A stretch of DNA of 64,000 nt from Pseudomonas sp. MMS21 TM103 (GCF_022132145.1 NZ_JAJISP010000001.1:1426001-1490000); one strand, 5' to 3'; shown: positions 53,960 through 63,874, counted from the first letter of the stretch. The notes: a model not told the origin generated them from the letters alone. Numbers and translations are program-made.

Positions 53960-55396
53960 TCAGTCGACGGCTTTGACCATGTCTTCGATGACCTTCTTGG
54001 CATCGCCGAAGACCATCATGGTCTTGTCCAGGTAGAACAGTTCGTTGTCCAGGCCGGCGTAGCCGCTGGCCATCGAGCGCTTGTTGACGATCACGGTCTT
54101 GGCCTTGTAGGCCTCGAGGATCGGCATGCCGGCGATCGGCGACTTCGGATCGTTCTTCGCCGCCGGGTTGACCACGTCGTTGGCGCCGAGCACCAGCACC
54201 ACGTCGGCCTGGCCGAACTCGGAGTTGATGTCGTCCATCTCGAACACCTGCTCGTACGGCACTTCGGCCTCGGCCAGCAGCACGTTCATGTGCCCGGGCA
54301 TGCGCCCGGCTACCGGGTGGATCGCGTACTTCACGGTGACGCCACGGTGGCCCAGCTTCTCCGCCAGCTCCATCAGGGCGTGCTGGGCGCGGGCCACCGC
54401 CAGGCCGTAGCCGGGCACGATGATCACGGTGTCGGCATTGGTCAGGAGGAAGGCGGCGTCGTCGGCCGAACCGGATTTCACCGGGCGGGCTTCCTTGTCA
54501 GTGGCCGGGCCGGTGACGTCGGTCGCACCGCCGAAGCCGCCGAGGATGACGTTGAAGAACGAACGGTTCATCGCCTTGCACATGATGTACGAGAGGATCG
54601 CACCGCTGGAGCCGACCAGCGAACCGGCGATGATCAGCATCGAGTTGTTCAGCGAGAAGCCGATACCGGCCGCCGCCCAGCCCGAGTAGCTGTTGAGCAT
54701 CGACACCACCACCGGCATGTCGGCGCCGCCGATCGGGATGATGATCAGCACGCCGATGACGAACGCCAGGGCCAGCAGCAGGGCGAAGGCGCCGAGGTTG
54801 CCGGTCAGGGTGAACACCAGGCCGAGGCCGAGAATCGCCAGGCCGATCGCCAGGTTGAGCTTGTGCTGGCCGGCGAACTGTACCGGTGCGCCCTGGAACA
54901 GGCGGAACTTGTACTTGCCCGACAGCTTGCCGAAGGCAATCACCGAACCGGAGAAGGTGATGGCGCCGATGGCTGCACCGAGAAACAGCTCCAGGCGGTT
55001 GCCGGCCGGGATCGCGTCACCGAGGCTGGCCACGATGCCCAGCGACTGCGGTTCGACCACCGCGGCAATGGCGATGAACACCGCTGCCAGGCCGATCATG
55101 CTGTGCATGAAAGCGACCAGTTCGGGCATCTTGGTCATTTCCACGCGCTTGGCCATCAGGGTGCCCACGCTGCCGCCGACCAGCAGGCCGAGGATGACGA
55201 AGCCGAGGCCCTGGGTGGCCAGTTCGCTGCCGAGCTTGTACACCAGGCCGACGGTGGTGAGGATGGCCAGGCCCATGCCGAGCATGCCGAACAGGTTGCC
55301 GCGCCGCGACGAGGTCGGGTGCGACAGGCCCTTGAGCGCCTGGATAAAGCAGATCGAGGCGACGAGGTAGAGAACAGTGATCAGGTTCATGCTCAT
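53960..55396 (-). CDS. pntB: NAD(P) transhydrogenase subunit beta PntB
   Basis: The 478-residue inner-membrane subunit has about nine membrane helices (for example FVILGLLVGGSVGTLMAKRVEMTKMPELVAF, with the proton-path residues in MPELVAFMHS) and a C-terminal NADP-binding domain III: VIIVPGYGLAVARAQHAL, VAGRMPGHMNVLLAEA and VLVLGANDVVNPAA. With PntAa and PntAb it uses the proton gradient to make NADPH from NADH. Two ATGs stand six bases apart (MSMNLIT); the first follows the pntAb stop by two bases. Confidence 0.95.
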   Translation of the reverse strand: MSMNLITVLYLVASICFIQALKGLSHPTSSRRGNLFGMLGMGLAILTTVGLVYKLGSELATQGLGFVILGLLVGGSVGTLMAKRVEMTKMPELVAFMHSMIGLAAVFIAIAAVVEPQSLGIVASLGDAIPAGNRLELFLGAAIGAITFSGSVIAFGKLSGKYKFRLFQGAPVQFAGQHKLNLAIGLAILGLGLVFTLTGNLGAFALLLALAFVIGVLIIIPIGGADMPVVVSMLNSYSGWAAAGIGFSLNNSMLIIAGSLVGSSGAILSYIMCKAMNRSFFNVILGGFGGATDVTGPATDKEARPVKSGSADDAAFLLTNADTVIIVPGYGLAVARAQHALMELAEKLGHRGVTVKYAIHPVAGRMPGHMNVLLAEAEVPYEQVFEMDDINSEFGQADVVLVLGANDVVNPAAKNDPKSPIAGMPILEAYKAKTVIVNKRSMASGYAGLDNELFYLDKTMMVFGDAKKVIEDMVKAVD

Positions 55397-55398
55397 GG

Positions 55399-55728
55399 TC
55401 AGTGCTTCTCCACGGTCGCGCTGCTGCTTGCGGCAGGGCGTACCTTCTTCTTGAACATTTCCAGCATGCGCCGGGTTACCAGGAAACCACCGAAAACGTT
55501 GACCGCGGCCAGGGCCACGGCCAGGGTGCCCATGGTCTTGCCCAGCGGGGTGACGGTCAGCGCCGCGGCCAGCATGGCGCCGACGATGACGATCGCGGAA
55601 ATCGCGTTGGTCACCGCCATCAGTGGGGTGTGCAGGGCCGGGGTGACGTTCCACACCACGTGGTAGCCGACGTAAATCGCCAGCGCGAAGATGATCAGGT
55701 TGTACATGCCATCGGAAATCATATCCAT
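55399..55728 (-). CDS. pntAb: NAD(P) transhydrogenase subunit alpha part 2 (PntAb)
   Basis: The 109-residue protein has three or four membrane helices ([62 protein letters not shown]) and is the detached membrane part of the alpha subunit. In E. coli it is fused to the NAD-binding part; the three-gene form seen here is that of Rhodospirillum rubrum and pseudomonads. A GGAGTAGGG ribosome site precedes the ATG, and the gene lies between pntAa and pntB with gaps of a few bases. Confidence 0.93.
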   Translation of the reverse strand: MDMISDGMYNLIIFALAIYVGYHVVWNVTPALHTPLMAVTNAISAIVIVGAMLAAALTVTPLGKTMGTLAVALAAVNVFGGFLVTRRMLEMFKKKVRPAASSSATVEKH

Positions 55729-55739
55729 GTCCCTACTCC

Positions 55740-56861
55740 TTAGCCGTTGGTCCGGACGACTTGGCCGCCCGTGCACATCAGGCACGCGGCGACGATGTCG
55801 TCTTCGAGGTTGAGGTGGAACTGAGCATCCTTGTCGATGACCAGCTTGAGGAAATCCAGCAGGTTGCGCGCATACAGCGCCGAGGCATCGGCCGGCACCA
55901 GGGCCGCGAGGTTGCTGTAGCCGACGATGGTCACGCCGTGCTGAATCACCACCTGCTCGGCGACCGTCAGCGGGCAGTTGCCGCCTTGCGCCGCCGCCAG
56001 GTCGATGATCACCGAGCCCGGCTTCATCTCCGCCACGGTGGCCTCATGCAGCAGGGTCGGCGCCTTGCGCCCCGGGATCAGCGCGGTGGTGATGACGATG
56101 TCGGCCTGCTTGGCGCGTTCGTGCACCGCCTTGGCCTGGCGTTCCATCCACGAGGCCGGCATCGGCCGCGCGTAGCCACCGACACCTTCGGCACACTCGC
56201 GCTCTTCATCGGTCTCGCAGGGCACGTCGACGAACTTGGCGCCGAGCGACTCGATCTGCTCCTTGACCGCCGGACGCACGTCCGAGGCTTCGATCACCGC
56301 ACCCAGGCGCCTGGCCGTGGCAATCGCCTGCAGGCCGGCGACGCCGGCACCGAGGACCAGCACGCGGGCGGCCTTCACCGTACCGGCAGCAGTCATCAGC
56401 ATGGGCATGAAGCGCGGGTAATGGTGGGCGCCCAGCAGCACGGCCTTGTAGCCGGCGATGTTGGCCTGCGACGAGAGCACGTCGAGACTCTGCGCACGCG
56501 AGGTACGCGGCGCGGCCTCGAGGGCGAAGGCGGTGATGCCGCGGGCGTTCAGCCGCGCGATGGTCTCGTTGCTGAACGGATTGAGCATGCCGACCAGCAC
56601 CGCGCCGGCCTTCATATGACTCAGCTCGGCATCGCTCGGGGCCACTACCTTGAGCACCAGGTCGGCAGCGAAGGCGGCGGCGTCGCTGCCGATGGAGGCA
56701 CCGACGGCGGCGTAGGCGCTGTCGGGAATGCTGGCGCTGACGCCGGCTCCGCTCTGCACGGTGACCTGATGGCCTTGGCCGATCAGTTTCTTGATGGTTT
56801 CTGGCGTGGCGGCTACTCGCGTTTCGCCGACATGGGTTTCGAGAGGAACACCGATGTGCAC
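55740..56861 (-). CDS. pntAa: NAD(P) transhydrogenase subunit alpha part 1 (PntAa)
   Basis: The 373-residue soluble domain I binds NADH. It shows [26 protein letters not shown] at the N-terminus, [30 protein letters not shown] (Rossmann loop and Asp that reads the ribose) near residue 165, and [17 protein letters not shown] with [17 protein letters not shown] (mobile loop and catalytic Gln region). The start codon is GTG behind AGGAGAT. It heads the pnt operon. Confidence 0.94.
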   Translation of the reverse strand: MHIGVPLETHVGETRVAATPETIKKLIGQGHQVTVQSGAGVSASIPDSAYAAVGASIGSDAAAFAADLVLKVVAPSDAELSHMKAGAVLVGMLNPFSNETIARLNARGITAFALEAAPRTSRAQSLDVLSSQANIAGYKAVLLGAHHYPRFMPMLMTAAGTVKAARVLVLGAGVAGLQAIATARRLGAVIEASDVRPAVKEQIESLGAKFVDVPCETDEERECAEGVGGYARPMPASWMERQAKAVHERAKQADIVITTALIPGRKAPTLLHEATVAEMKPGSVIIDLAAAQGGNCPLTVAEQVVIQHGVTIVGYSNLAALVPADASALYARNLLDFLKLVIDKDAQFHLNLEDDIVAACLMCTGGQVVRTNG

Positions 56862-57409
56862 GTCAAATCTCCTGCGTGATCTTTTTTAGTGAACCGGCAC
56901 ACTGCGGATGGCACGCCGGCGAAGGGAGGATCAGCACAAATCACCCTAGCAGAAGCTATGTTGCGGGCGGGGGGCGGCATTTTGCAGGCGCAGCATAAGT
57001 CCTTCAAGGCGTTATGGAGTAAAACCTTGCGACAACTACAAGTCACTCTGCGACCTGCTAACCATTATTTCCGGCAAAGGCTTGCTGTGCCTGGCCGCCA
57101 AGGCCATTGAGGGGTGTTTTACGCGCCGTCGGCATGTGCGCCATGAATAATCACTCATCAAATGACTGCGGTACTGACGGGTCGGGCACCCAAGGCAGGT
57201 ATTCAGGGCGTTATGCCGGCTCTGCTGTGCAATAAATTGGACGTCAGCGTGCGATGGCTGGCAGCAGAATGTAGCCATGATAAATACTGACTACGGGGTC
57301 AGCTTGCTCAGGGTTGTGCATGCTGAAAGCGGCTTTGCGCCGCTGGCGGACAAGCGGAAGGTCCTGCTTGGCCGCGTGAAGCCGGCGCAATTACTTCGCA
57401 TGCTGTCGT
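56862..57409. other. gap between pntAa and gcdR; pnt promoter region
   Basis: Nothing in this 548-base gap looks coding. It must hold the promoter of the pnt operon on the minus strand, but no consensus pair stands out. The 3' end of the gcdR transcript also runs into it; no strong terminator is seen. Confidence 0.4.
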
Positions 57410-58318
57410 TTATTCCAGATCACTCGCCCGGGCATAATCGCGCGCCTGCTCAACCAGCCAGTCGCGAAAGCTTTGTAGCGCCGCAGACTCCACTTTGCGT
57501 TCGGGAATCATCAGGTAATAAGCCTTGTCGCTGCTGTAGGCATGTTCCAGCGCCAGCACCAGGCGGCCCTCGGCCAGTTCCCGTTGAATCAGAAAGGGCG
57601 GAATCAAGGCCACGCCCATCTCATGCATGGCGGCCTGGGCGAGCATGGAGAACAGTTCATAACGCGCCCCGCTCATGTCCCGGGCAATAGTCAGGCCCAG
57701 CGAGCCGAACCACTGGCGCCAGGCATAGGGCCGGGTGGTTTGCTGCAACAGCGGCAAGCCGGCGATCTGCTCGGCGCTGAGGCTGCTTTGCCCGGCCAGG
57801 AGCGCCGGGCTGCACACCGGCATGGGGTTTTCGCGCATCAGCAGGTGCGAGGCGGTGCCTGACCAGTCGGCGTCACCGAAGTACACCGCGGCATCGAACT
57901 GGGTATCGGCGAACAGGAACGGCCGGGTGCGGTTGGTCAGGTTGACCGTGACCTGCGGGTGCAGGCGCTGGAATTCCTTCAGGCGCGGCAGCAGCCACTG
58001 GGTGCCGAAGGTCGGCACCACCGCCAGTTCGATGCTCATGGCGCCTTGCTGGCCCATCACCGCCAGGGTGTCGCGCTCCACCGCGTCGAGTTGCGCGGCC
58101 ACCCGCCTGGCGTAGGACAAGCCGGCCTCGGTCAGCTTGACTCCGCGCCGCGAACGGCGGAACAGTTCGACGTTGAGAAACTCCTCCAGCCCGGCGATCT
58201 GCCGGCAGATCGCGCTCTGGGTCAGGGCCAGTTCCTCGGCCGCCCGGGTAAAGCTCTGGTGACGGGCCGCCGATTCGAAGGCGATCAGGGCCGTGGTGCT
58301 GGGGATTTTGCGACGCAT
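57410..58318 (-). CDS. gcdR: LysR-family regulator of glutaryl-CoA dehydrogenase (GcdR-type)
   Basis: The 302-residue regulator has a winged helix-turn-helix (SFTRAAEELALTQSAICRQIAGLEEFLNVELFRR, about residues 22-55) and a periplasmic-binding-type effector domain (MSIELAVVPTFGTQWLLPRL, DAAVYFGDADWSG, AAMHEMGVALIPPFLI). It belongs to the GcvA-like branch. It is divergent from gcdH, the same arrangement as gcdR/gcdH in P. aeruginosa, where such a regulator activates gcdH in response to glutarate. Confidence 0.87.
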   Translation of the reverse strand: MRRKIPSTTALIAFESAARHQSFTRAAEELALTQSAICRQIAGLEEFLNVELFRRSRRGVKLTEAGLSYARRVAAQLDAVERDTLAVMGQQGAMSIELAVVPTFGTQWLLPRLKEFQRLHPQVTVNLTNRTRPFLFADTQFDAAVYFGDADWSGTASHLLMRENPMPVCSPALLAGQSSLSAEQIAGLPLLQQTTRPYAWRQWFGSLGLTIARDMSGARYELFSMLAQAAMHEMGVALIPPFLIQRELAEGRLVLALEHAYSSDKAYYLMIPERKVESAALQSFRDWLVEQARDYARASDLE

Positions 58319-58392
58319 CTGTGCGGCACTCTCACTCTGAACTGAATTAAATAGCGTTCAAAGCTACCTCGGAGTGCGCAAAGAGCACAACA

Positions 58393-58429
58393 GCATGCGA
58401 AATTCTCGTTTGCCCCGCCTGCGCATGCG
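58393..58429. promoter_or_regulatory. paired GCATGCG sites in the gcdR-gcdH gap
   Basis: GCATGCG occurs at 58393-58399 and again at 58423-58429, thirty bases (about three helical turns) apart, and each core GCATGC is a palindrome. They lie in the 191-base gap between the divergent regulator and gcdH, where a LysR protein would bind. The classical T-N11-A pattern is not clear, so this is a candidate only. Confidence 0.35.
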
Positions 58430-58509
58430 GCCTAGGATCATTCCCATGCACCCAGTCGACGCGGCCCAGGCCGCGATGATTATTCCCCTCTTATCTCGAG
58501 GTTTTCGCA

Positions 58510-59688
58510 ATGGCCAAGGCAAGCTTCAACTGGATCGACCCGCTGCTGCTCGATCAGCAACTGAGCGAAGAAGAGCGCATGGTGCGCGACAGCGCCCAGC
58601 AGTTCGCCGCCGACAAACTGGCGCCGCGCGTGATCGAAGCCTTCCGCCACGAGCAGACCGACCCGGCGATCTTCCGCGAGATGGGCGACACCGGCCTGCT
58701 CGGCGCGACCATCCCGGAAGCCTACGGCGGCAGCGGCCTCAACTACGTGTGCTACGGCCTGATCGCCCGCGAAGTGGAGCGGGTCGATTCCGGCTACCGT
58801 TCGATGATGAGCGTGCAGTCCTCCCTGGTGATGGTGCCGATCTTCGAGTTCGGCAACGAAGCCACCCGGCAGAAATACCTGCCCAAGCTGGCCAGCGGCG
58901 AATACATCGGCTGCTTCGGCCTCACCGAGCCGGACCATGGCTCCGACCCGGGTTCGATGATCACCCGGGCGAAAAAGGTCGACGGCGGTTACCGCCTGAC
59001 CGGCGCGAAGATGTGGATCACCAACTCGCCGATCGCCGACGTGTTCGTGGTCTGGGCCAAGGACGATGCCGGCGAGATCCGCGGCTTTGTCCTGGAAAAA
59101 GGCTGGCAGGGCCTGAGCACCCCGGCGATTCACGGCAAGGTCGGCCTGCGCGCCTCGATCACCGGCGAAATCGTCATGGACAACGTGTTCTGCCCGGAAG
59201 AAAACGCCTTCCCCGACGTGCGTGGCTTGAAAGGCCCGTTCACCTGCCTCAACTCTGCCCGTTACGGCATCAGCTGGGGCGCGCTGGGCGCCGCCGAAGA
59301 CTGCTGGCATACCGCGCGGCAGTATTGCCTGGATCGCAAGCAATTCGGCCGCCCGCTGGCCGCCAATCAGCTGATCCAGAAGAAGCTGGCCGACATGCAG
59401 ACCGAAATCACCCTGGCCCTGCAAGGCTGCCTGCGCCTGGGCCGGATGAAGGACGAGGGCACCGCCGCGGTGGAAATCACCTCGATCATGAAGCGCAACA
59501 GCTGCGGCAAGTCGCTGGACATCGCCCGCCTGGCCCGCGACATGCTCGGCGGCAATGGCATTAGTGACGAGTTCGGCGTGGCCCGCCACCTGGTCAACCT
59601 GGAAGTGGTGAACACCTATGAAGGGACCCACGACGTCCACGCGCTGATCCTTGGCCGGGCACAGACCGGGATTCAGGCCTTCTTCTGA
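58510..59688 (+). CDS. gcdH: glutaryl-CoA dehydrogenase
   Basis: The 392-residue flavoenzyme oxidises and decarboxylates glutaryl-CoA to crotonyl-CoA in lysine, hydroxylysine and glutarate breakdown. It shows [17 protein letters not shown] (FAD/substrate binding, about residues 137-153), [35 protein letters not shown] and the catalytic Glu in [17 protein letters not shown] (about 370), all typical of GcdH. The ATG has a TCGAGG ribosome site. It ends before a strong terminator. Confidence 0.95.
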   Translation: MAKASFNWIDPLLLDQQLSEEERMVRDSAQQFAADKLAPRVIEAFRHEQTDPAIFREMGDTGLLGATIPEAYGGSGLNYVCYGLIAREVERVDSGYRSMMSVQSSLVMVPIFEFGNEATRQKYLPKLASGEYIGCFGLTEPDHGSDPGSMITRAKKVDGGYRLTGAKMWITNSPIADVFVVWAKDDAGEIRGFVLEKGWQGLSTPAIHGKVGLRASITGEIVMDNVFCPEENAFPDVRGLKGPFTCLNSARYGISWGALGAAEDCWHTARQYCLDRKQFGRPLAANQLIQKKLADMQTEITLALQGCLRLGRMKDEGTAAVEITSIMKRNSCGKSLDIARLARDMLGGNGISDEFGVARHLVNLEVVNTYEGTHDVHALILGRAQTGIQAFF

Positions 59689-59697
59689 AGCCAGTAG

Positions 59698-59740
59698 CGA
59701 CGACGGACGGGGAGCCTGGCTACCCGTCCGTTGTCGTTTC
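59698..59740 (+). terminator. Rho-independent terminator after gcdH
   Basis: CGACGACGGACGGG (59698-59711) pairs with CCCGTCCGTTGTCG (59723-59736) over 14 bases with one G-T pair and an 11-base loop, followed by TTTC. It begins nine bases after the gcdH stop and cuts it off from the CoA-transferase fragment. Confidence 0.75.
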
Positions 59741-59784
59741 TGCCCGCTGGACAATTTGAACTCTGACTCCGTTTGAGGAAGGCC

Positions 59785-60150
59785 ATGACGCCGGAAACGC
59801 TCATCCACACCGTGACCAACGGCGCGGCCAGTCCGGCGCCAGGGCGCACGGTGGTGGACGGGCAGCCGTCGTTTGCGCCCTGCCATATTTTCCCCAGTGC
59901 CGATGGCGCCTTCTTCCTGGCGGTCAGCAACGATTACCAGTTTTCCGAACTGAGCGCGTTGGCCGGCCAGCCGCAATGGGCAATGGATCCGCGTTTCGCC
60001 AGCCAGAAAGCGCGGCGTCAGCACCATGCCGAATTGGTCGCCCTGCTGCGTCAGCAGACCGTGGCCCACCTGACCGAAGAGTGGTTGGCCGCCTTGAGCT
60101 GGGTCGGCCTGCCCTGCGTCGCGCTCGCGCCCAGCCAGACCGGCGGCTGA
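59785..60150 (+). pseudogene. CaiB/BaiF (family III) CoA-transferase, truncated fragment
   Basis: The 121-codon frame corresponds only to a middle-to-late part of a family III CoA-transferase: PSFAPCHIFPSADGAFFLAVSNDYQFSELSALAGQPQWAMDPRF, then LVALLRQQTVAHLTEEWLAALSWVGLPCVALAPSQT, where full proteins have about 400 residues. The first 220 or so residues with the catalytic Asp and the last 80 are missing, so it cannot be active. In P. aeruginosa a full-length enzyme of this family follows gcdH and is presumed to make glutaryl-CoA. A GAGGAAGG ribosome site remains, so a peptide may still be made. Confidence 0.8.
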
Positions 60151-60225
60151 CGGCAACCGCCCGGACACCCATTACGCGCATCCCGTGGATTGCGCTTTGC
60201 GTCTAGTTCCCGAGGTTTTACTCCC

Positions 60226-61617
60226 ATGCATCCCGAACTTTCCACCGCCAGCGAGGCCCTGGCCTGGCTGCAGGCCAACGACATTCGCCGGGTCGAACTG
60301 GTGTTCGCCGACCTGACCAGCGTGGCGCGCGGCAAGACCCTCAGTCGCGCCAGCTTCGCCGAGACCCTGGGGGCGAAGATGCCCTCGTTGCTGCTCGGCC
60401 TGACCGTCACCGGCGGCGAGCCGAAGGCGGTGTTCAACAGCATCTTCCCGCCGACCTTCCCGGACATGGCCATGCGCCCGGACTGGCGCACCCTGGTGCG
60501 CGACCCGCTGGCCGCGGTGCCGACCGCGACGGTGATCTGCGATATCGAGGCGAGCTTTATTGCCGCCGACGGTCATTGCCGGTACGAAGTGGCCGAGTTG
60601 TCGCCGCGCCAGTTGCTCAAGCGTGTGCTGGATCGTCTCAAGGCGGCCGGTTACACCGCCAGGGTCGCACCGGAGCTGGAGTTTTTCCTGGTCCATCCGC
60701 AGCGCAATGCCGAAGGCGGCCTGCAGGTGGCGCATGGCATGTCGGCGCAGGTGCCGCATATTGAAAGCTCCCACGACCTGGCCTCGGCGGAAACCGCCAG
60801 CAGCTTCGCGCCCTTCTTCGATGAGCTGTGGGCGGCCTGTGAGGCCCAAGGCATCCCGATTACCGGATACGGTCATGAGTCGGCGCTGGGCCAGTACGAG
60901 GTCAACTTCGCCCCCGGTGAGCCGCTGGCCCAGGCCGATGCGGTGTTCCGTTTCAAGCGCCTGGCCCGGGAGATTGCCCGCCGTCATGGTTGCCTGGCGA
61001 CCTTTATGGCCAAGCCCTATCTGACCGAACCGGGCACCGGCCTGCATTGGCACATCAGCCTGGCCGACGAATCCGGCGCCAACCCCTTTACCGCCGCCGA
61101 CAATTCGCCGCATCCACGTATCAAGCACTTCATCGGTGGCTGGCAGGCTTCAGCCCGTGCCGCCATGGCGATCCTCGCGCCCTACGCCCATTCCTATGTG
61201 CGCCTGCATCGCCCGGATGCCTCGCCGGCCAGCATCGAGTGGGGGTATGACAACCGCACCGCGGCTTTCCGCGTACCGCATTCCGACCCGGCCAACCGCC
61301 GGGTCGAACACCGCCTGCCGGGTGGCGACGCCAATCCCTACCTGAGCCTGGCGCTGATGCTCGGCGCCGGCCTGGCGGGGATGCAGCAAGAAATCGAACC
61401 AGGGCCGGAAGTCAGCGATCGCCCGGCGGTGTCCGAGCACGGCGCGTTGCCGGCGGATCTGAGCGAGGCGCTGGCGGAATTGCAGCGTTGCCCGATCATG
61501 ACCGAGGTCTTCGGCGCGCCGTTCATCGAGTTGTACACCCTGATCAAGCAGCATGAATTGAACGAGCAGGCCGCCGACGCGGACTTCGCCATCAACCACC
61601 TGCTGGCCAGAAGTTAA
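60226..61617 (+). CDS. gamma-glutamylpolyamine synthetase type glutamine synthetase
   Basis: The 463-residue ligase belongs to the glutamine synthetase fold (GSIII-like subgroup PuuA/PauA/SpuB). Catalytic landmarks are VAPELEFFLVH (metal Glu, about residue 150), GHESALGQYEVNFAPG (metal Glu), GTGLHWHISL (His), and IEWGYDNRTAAFRVP with RRVEHRLPGGDANPYL. It ligates glutamate to a polyamine such as putrescine with ATP. The next two genes, an aminotransferase and an amidotransferase, fit a polyamine breakdown operon. The start ATG (MHPELST) follows CCGAGG. Confidence 0.88.
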   Translation: MHPELSTASEALAWLQANDIRRVELVFADLTSVARGKTLSRASFAETLGAKMPSLLLGLTVTGGEPKAVFNSIFPPTFPDMAMRPDWRTLVRDPLAAVPTATVICDIEASFIAADGHCRYEVAELSPRQLLKRVLDRLKAAGYTARVAPELEFFLVHPQRNAEGGLQVAHGMSAQVPHIESSHDLASAETASSFAPFFDELWAACEAQGIPITGYGHESALGQYEVNFAPGEPLAQADAVFRFKRLAREIARRHGCLATFMAKPYLTEPGTGLHWHISLADESGANPFTAADNSPHPRIKHFIGGWQASARAAMAILAPYAHSYVRLHRPDASPASIEWGYDNRTAAFRVPHSDPANRRVEHRLPGGDANPYLSLALMLGAGLAGMQQEIEPGPEVSDRPAVSEHGALPADLSEALAELQRCPIMTEVFGAPFIELYTLIKQHELNEQAADADFAINHLLARS

Positions 61618-61667
61618 TTTGCCGGCAATCTGGCCGGTCGCTGCACTGCCACGACATCGGAGGCGCT

Positions 61668-63035
61668 ATGAGCACTACCCACAAGAACCCGCAAACCCTG
61701 AAATGGCAGGCCATGAGCCGCGACCATCACCTGGCCCCGTTCAGCGATTTTCAGCAGCTGATCGACACCGGCCCACGCATCATCGTCAAGGGTGATGGCG
61801 TTTACGTGTGGGACAGCGAAGGCAACAAGATCCTCGACGGCATGGCCGGCCTATGGTGCGCCGCCGTCGGCTACGGCCGTCATGAGCTGGCCGATGCCGC
61901 CAGCGCGCAGATGAAGGAACTGCCGTTCTACAACACCTTCTTCATGACCGCGCACCCGCCGGTGCTGGAGCTGGCCAAGGTGATCGCCGAGATCGCGCCG
62001 CAAGGCATGAACCACCTGTTCTTCACGGGTTCTGGCTCGGAAGGCAACGACACCATGCTGCGCATGGTTCGCCACTACTGGGCGGTCAAGGGCATGCCTG
62101 CGAAGAAGGTCATCATCAGCCGCATCAACGGTTACCACGGCTCCACCGTGGCCGGTGCCGCCCTGGGCGGCATGGCCGGCATGCACGCCCAGGGCGGCAC
62201 CATCCCGGGTATCGAGCACATTGCCCAGCCGTACTGGTTCGGCGAAGGCGGCGACATGAGCCCGGACGAGTTCGGCATCTGGGCTGCCGAGCAGCTGGAA
62301 GCGAAGATCCTCGAAGTCGGCGAAAACAACGTCGCCGCCTTTATCGCCGAGCCGATCCAGGGCGCCGGCGGGGTGATAGTACCGCCGGACAGCTACTGGC
62401 CGAAGATCCGCGAGATTCTCGCCAAGTACGACATTCTGTTTGTGGCCGACGAAGTGATCTGCGGCTTCGGCCGCACCGGCGAATGGTTCGGCAGCGACTT
62501 CTACGGCCTGCAACCGGACCTGATGACCATCGCCAAGGGCCTGACCAGCGGTTACATCCCGATGGGTGGCCTGATCGTCAGCGACAAGGTGTTCGACGTG
62601 CTCAAGCAGGGCGGTGATTTCAACCACGGGTTCACCTATTCCGGTCACCCGGTGGCCGCCGCCGTGGCGCTGGAAAATATCCGCATCCTGCGCGACGAGA
62701 AGATCCTCGAGACGGTCCGCGAAGAGACCGCGCCGTACCTGCAACAGCGCCTGCGCGAACTGCTCGACCATCCGCTGGTCGGTGAAGTTCGTGGTGTCGG
62801 CATGCTCGGCGCCATCGAGCTGGTCAAGGACAAGGCCAGCCGCGCCCGTTATGAAGGCCAGGGCGCCGGCATGATTTGCCGTGGCCATTGCTTCAACAAC
62901 GGCCTGATCATGCGCGCCGTGGGCGACACCATGATCATTTCGCCGCCGCTGGTGATCAGCAAAGCCGAGATCGACGAGCTGGTGAGCAAGGCGCGTCTGT
63001 GCCTGGACCTGACCCTGCAGGACCTGCAGGGCTGA
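61668..63035 (+). CDS. spuC: SpuC-type polyamine:pyruvate aminotransferase
   Basis: The 455-residue class III PLP enzyme transfers the amino group of putrescine or its relatives to pyruvate. Family blocks include FFTGSGSEGNDTMLRMVRHYW, YHGSTVAGAALGGMAG, FVADEVICGFGRTGEWFG and the PLP-binding Lys in MTIAKGLTSGYIPMGGLI (about residue 290). The N-terminus (LKWQAMSRDHHLAPFSD) is that of SpuC. It follows the glutamine-synthetase-like gene by 50 bases with a CGGAGG ribosome site. Confidence 0.9.
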   Translation: MSTTHKNPQTLKWQAMSRDHHLAPFSDFQQLIDTGPRIIVKGDGVYVWDSEGNKILDGMAGLWCAAVGYGRHELADAASAQMKELPFYNTFFMTAHPPVLELAKVIAEIAPQGMNHLFFTGSGSEGNDTMLRMVRHYWAVKGMPAKKVIISRINGYHGSTVAGAALGGMAGMHAQGGTIPGIEHIAQPYWFGEGGDMSPDEFGIWAAEQLEAKILEVGENNVAAFIAEPIQGAGGVIVPPDSYWPKIREILAKYDILFVADEVICGFGRTGEWFGSDFYGLQPDLMTIAKGLTSGYIPMGGLIVSDKVFDVLKQGGDFNHGFTYSGHPVAAAVALENIRILRDEKILETVREETAPYLQQRLRELLDHPLVGEVRGVGMLGAIELVKDKASRARYEGQGAGMICRGHCFNNGLIMRAVGDTMIISPPLVISKAEIDELVSKARLCLDLTLQDLQG

Positions 63036-63148
63036 TCCCATGGCTTCGCGCAGCGGCGCCCAGTCGCTGCGCGAGCCCCTTGGCTGACAGTTGCCTCAGC
63101 CGACTCCAAGCCTGTTTTCCCTCCATTCCTCGCGTCAGGAATCCGTTA

Positions 63149-63874
63149 ATGGCATTGAGCATTTGCATCCTCGAAACCGACCACATCCGTCCCGAGCTGG
63201 TCGAGCAGTACCGCGGTTATGGCTGGATGTTCCAACAGCTGTTCGCCCAGCAACCGATCGCCGCCGAGTTTGAGGTCTTCAATGTGATCCAGGGGCAGTA
63301 CCCGGACGCCGGGCGGCGTTATGACGCCTACCTGATCACCGGCAGCAAGTACGACTCGTTCGGCGACGACCCCTGGCTCCAGGTCCTGCGCGGCTATGTG
63401 CTGGCGCGTTATGCCGCCGGCGACAAGCTGCTCGGCATCTGCTTCGGCCACCAGTTGTTGGCCCTGCTGCTCGGCGGCAAGACCGAGCGCGCCGAGCAGG
63501 GCTGGGGTCTCGGCGTGCAGCAGTACCAGGTGCTGCAACAGCGGCCCTGGATGCAGCCGCGCGTCGAGGCGCTGTCGCTGCTGATCATCCATCAGGACCA
63601 GGTCACCCAGGCGCCGGCCAACGCCACCGTGCTGGCGGCCAATGCCTTCTGCCCGATCGCCGCCTACCAGATCGGCGACCAGGTGCTGTGCTGGCAGGGC
63701 CATCCGGAGCTGGTGGCGGACTATTCGCGGGCGATCCTCGACATTCGCAAGGAGCACTGGGGCGAGCAGGTCTGCCAGCAGGCCTTGGACAGCTTGGGAC
63801 AGGCGCACCAGGGGGCTTTGGTGGCCGAGTGGATGATGCGTTTCGTCGCCCAGGATCAGGTCCCGGTCAGCTGA
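63149..63874 (+). CDS. GMP synthase-like class I glutamine amidotransferase
   Basis: The 241-residue protein has the triad of class I amidotransferases: the Cys in LLGICFGHQLLALLLGG (about residue 93), and the His and Glu in CWQGHPELV (about 185). The lead segment AYLITGSKYDSFGDDPWL is usual for the stand-alone GMP-synthase-like group. In polyamine loci such enzymes may cleave gamma-glutamyl bonds, the same task as PuuD. Gap to spuC is 113 bases with no clear terminator. Confidence 0.82.
   Translation: MALSICILETDHIRPELVEQYRGYGWMFQQLFAQQPIAAEFEVFNVIQGQYPDAGRRYDAYLITGSKYDSFGDDPWLQVLRGYVLARYAAGDKLLGICFGHQLLALLLGGKTERAEQGWGLGVQQYQVLQQRPWMQPRVEALSLLIIHQDQVTQAPANATVLAANAFCPIAAYQIGDQVLCWQGHPELVADYSRAILDIRKEHWGEQVCQQALDSLGQAHQGALVAEWMMRFVAQDQVPVS

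Noticed and set aside
54290..56879. Long plus-strand frames opposite the pnt operon
   Set aside because: They mirror pntB, pntAb and pntAa, whose motifs are unambiguous on the minus strand.
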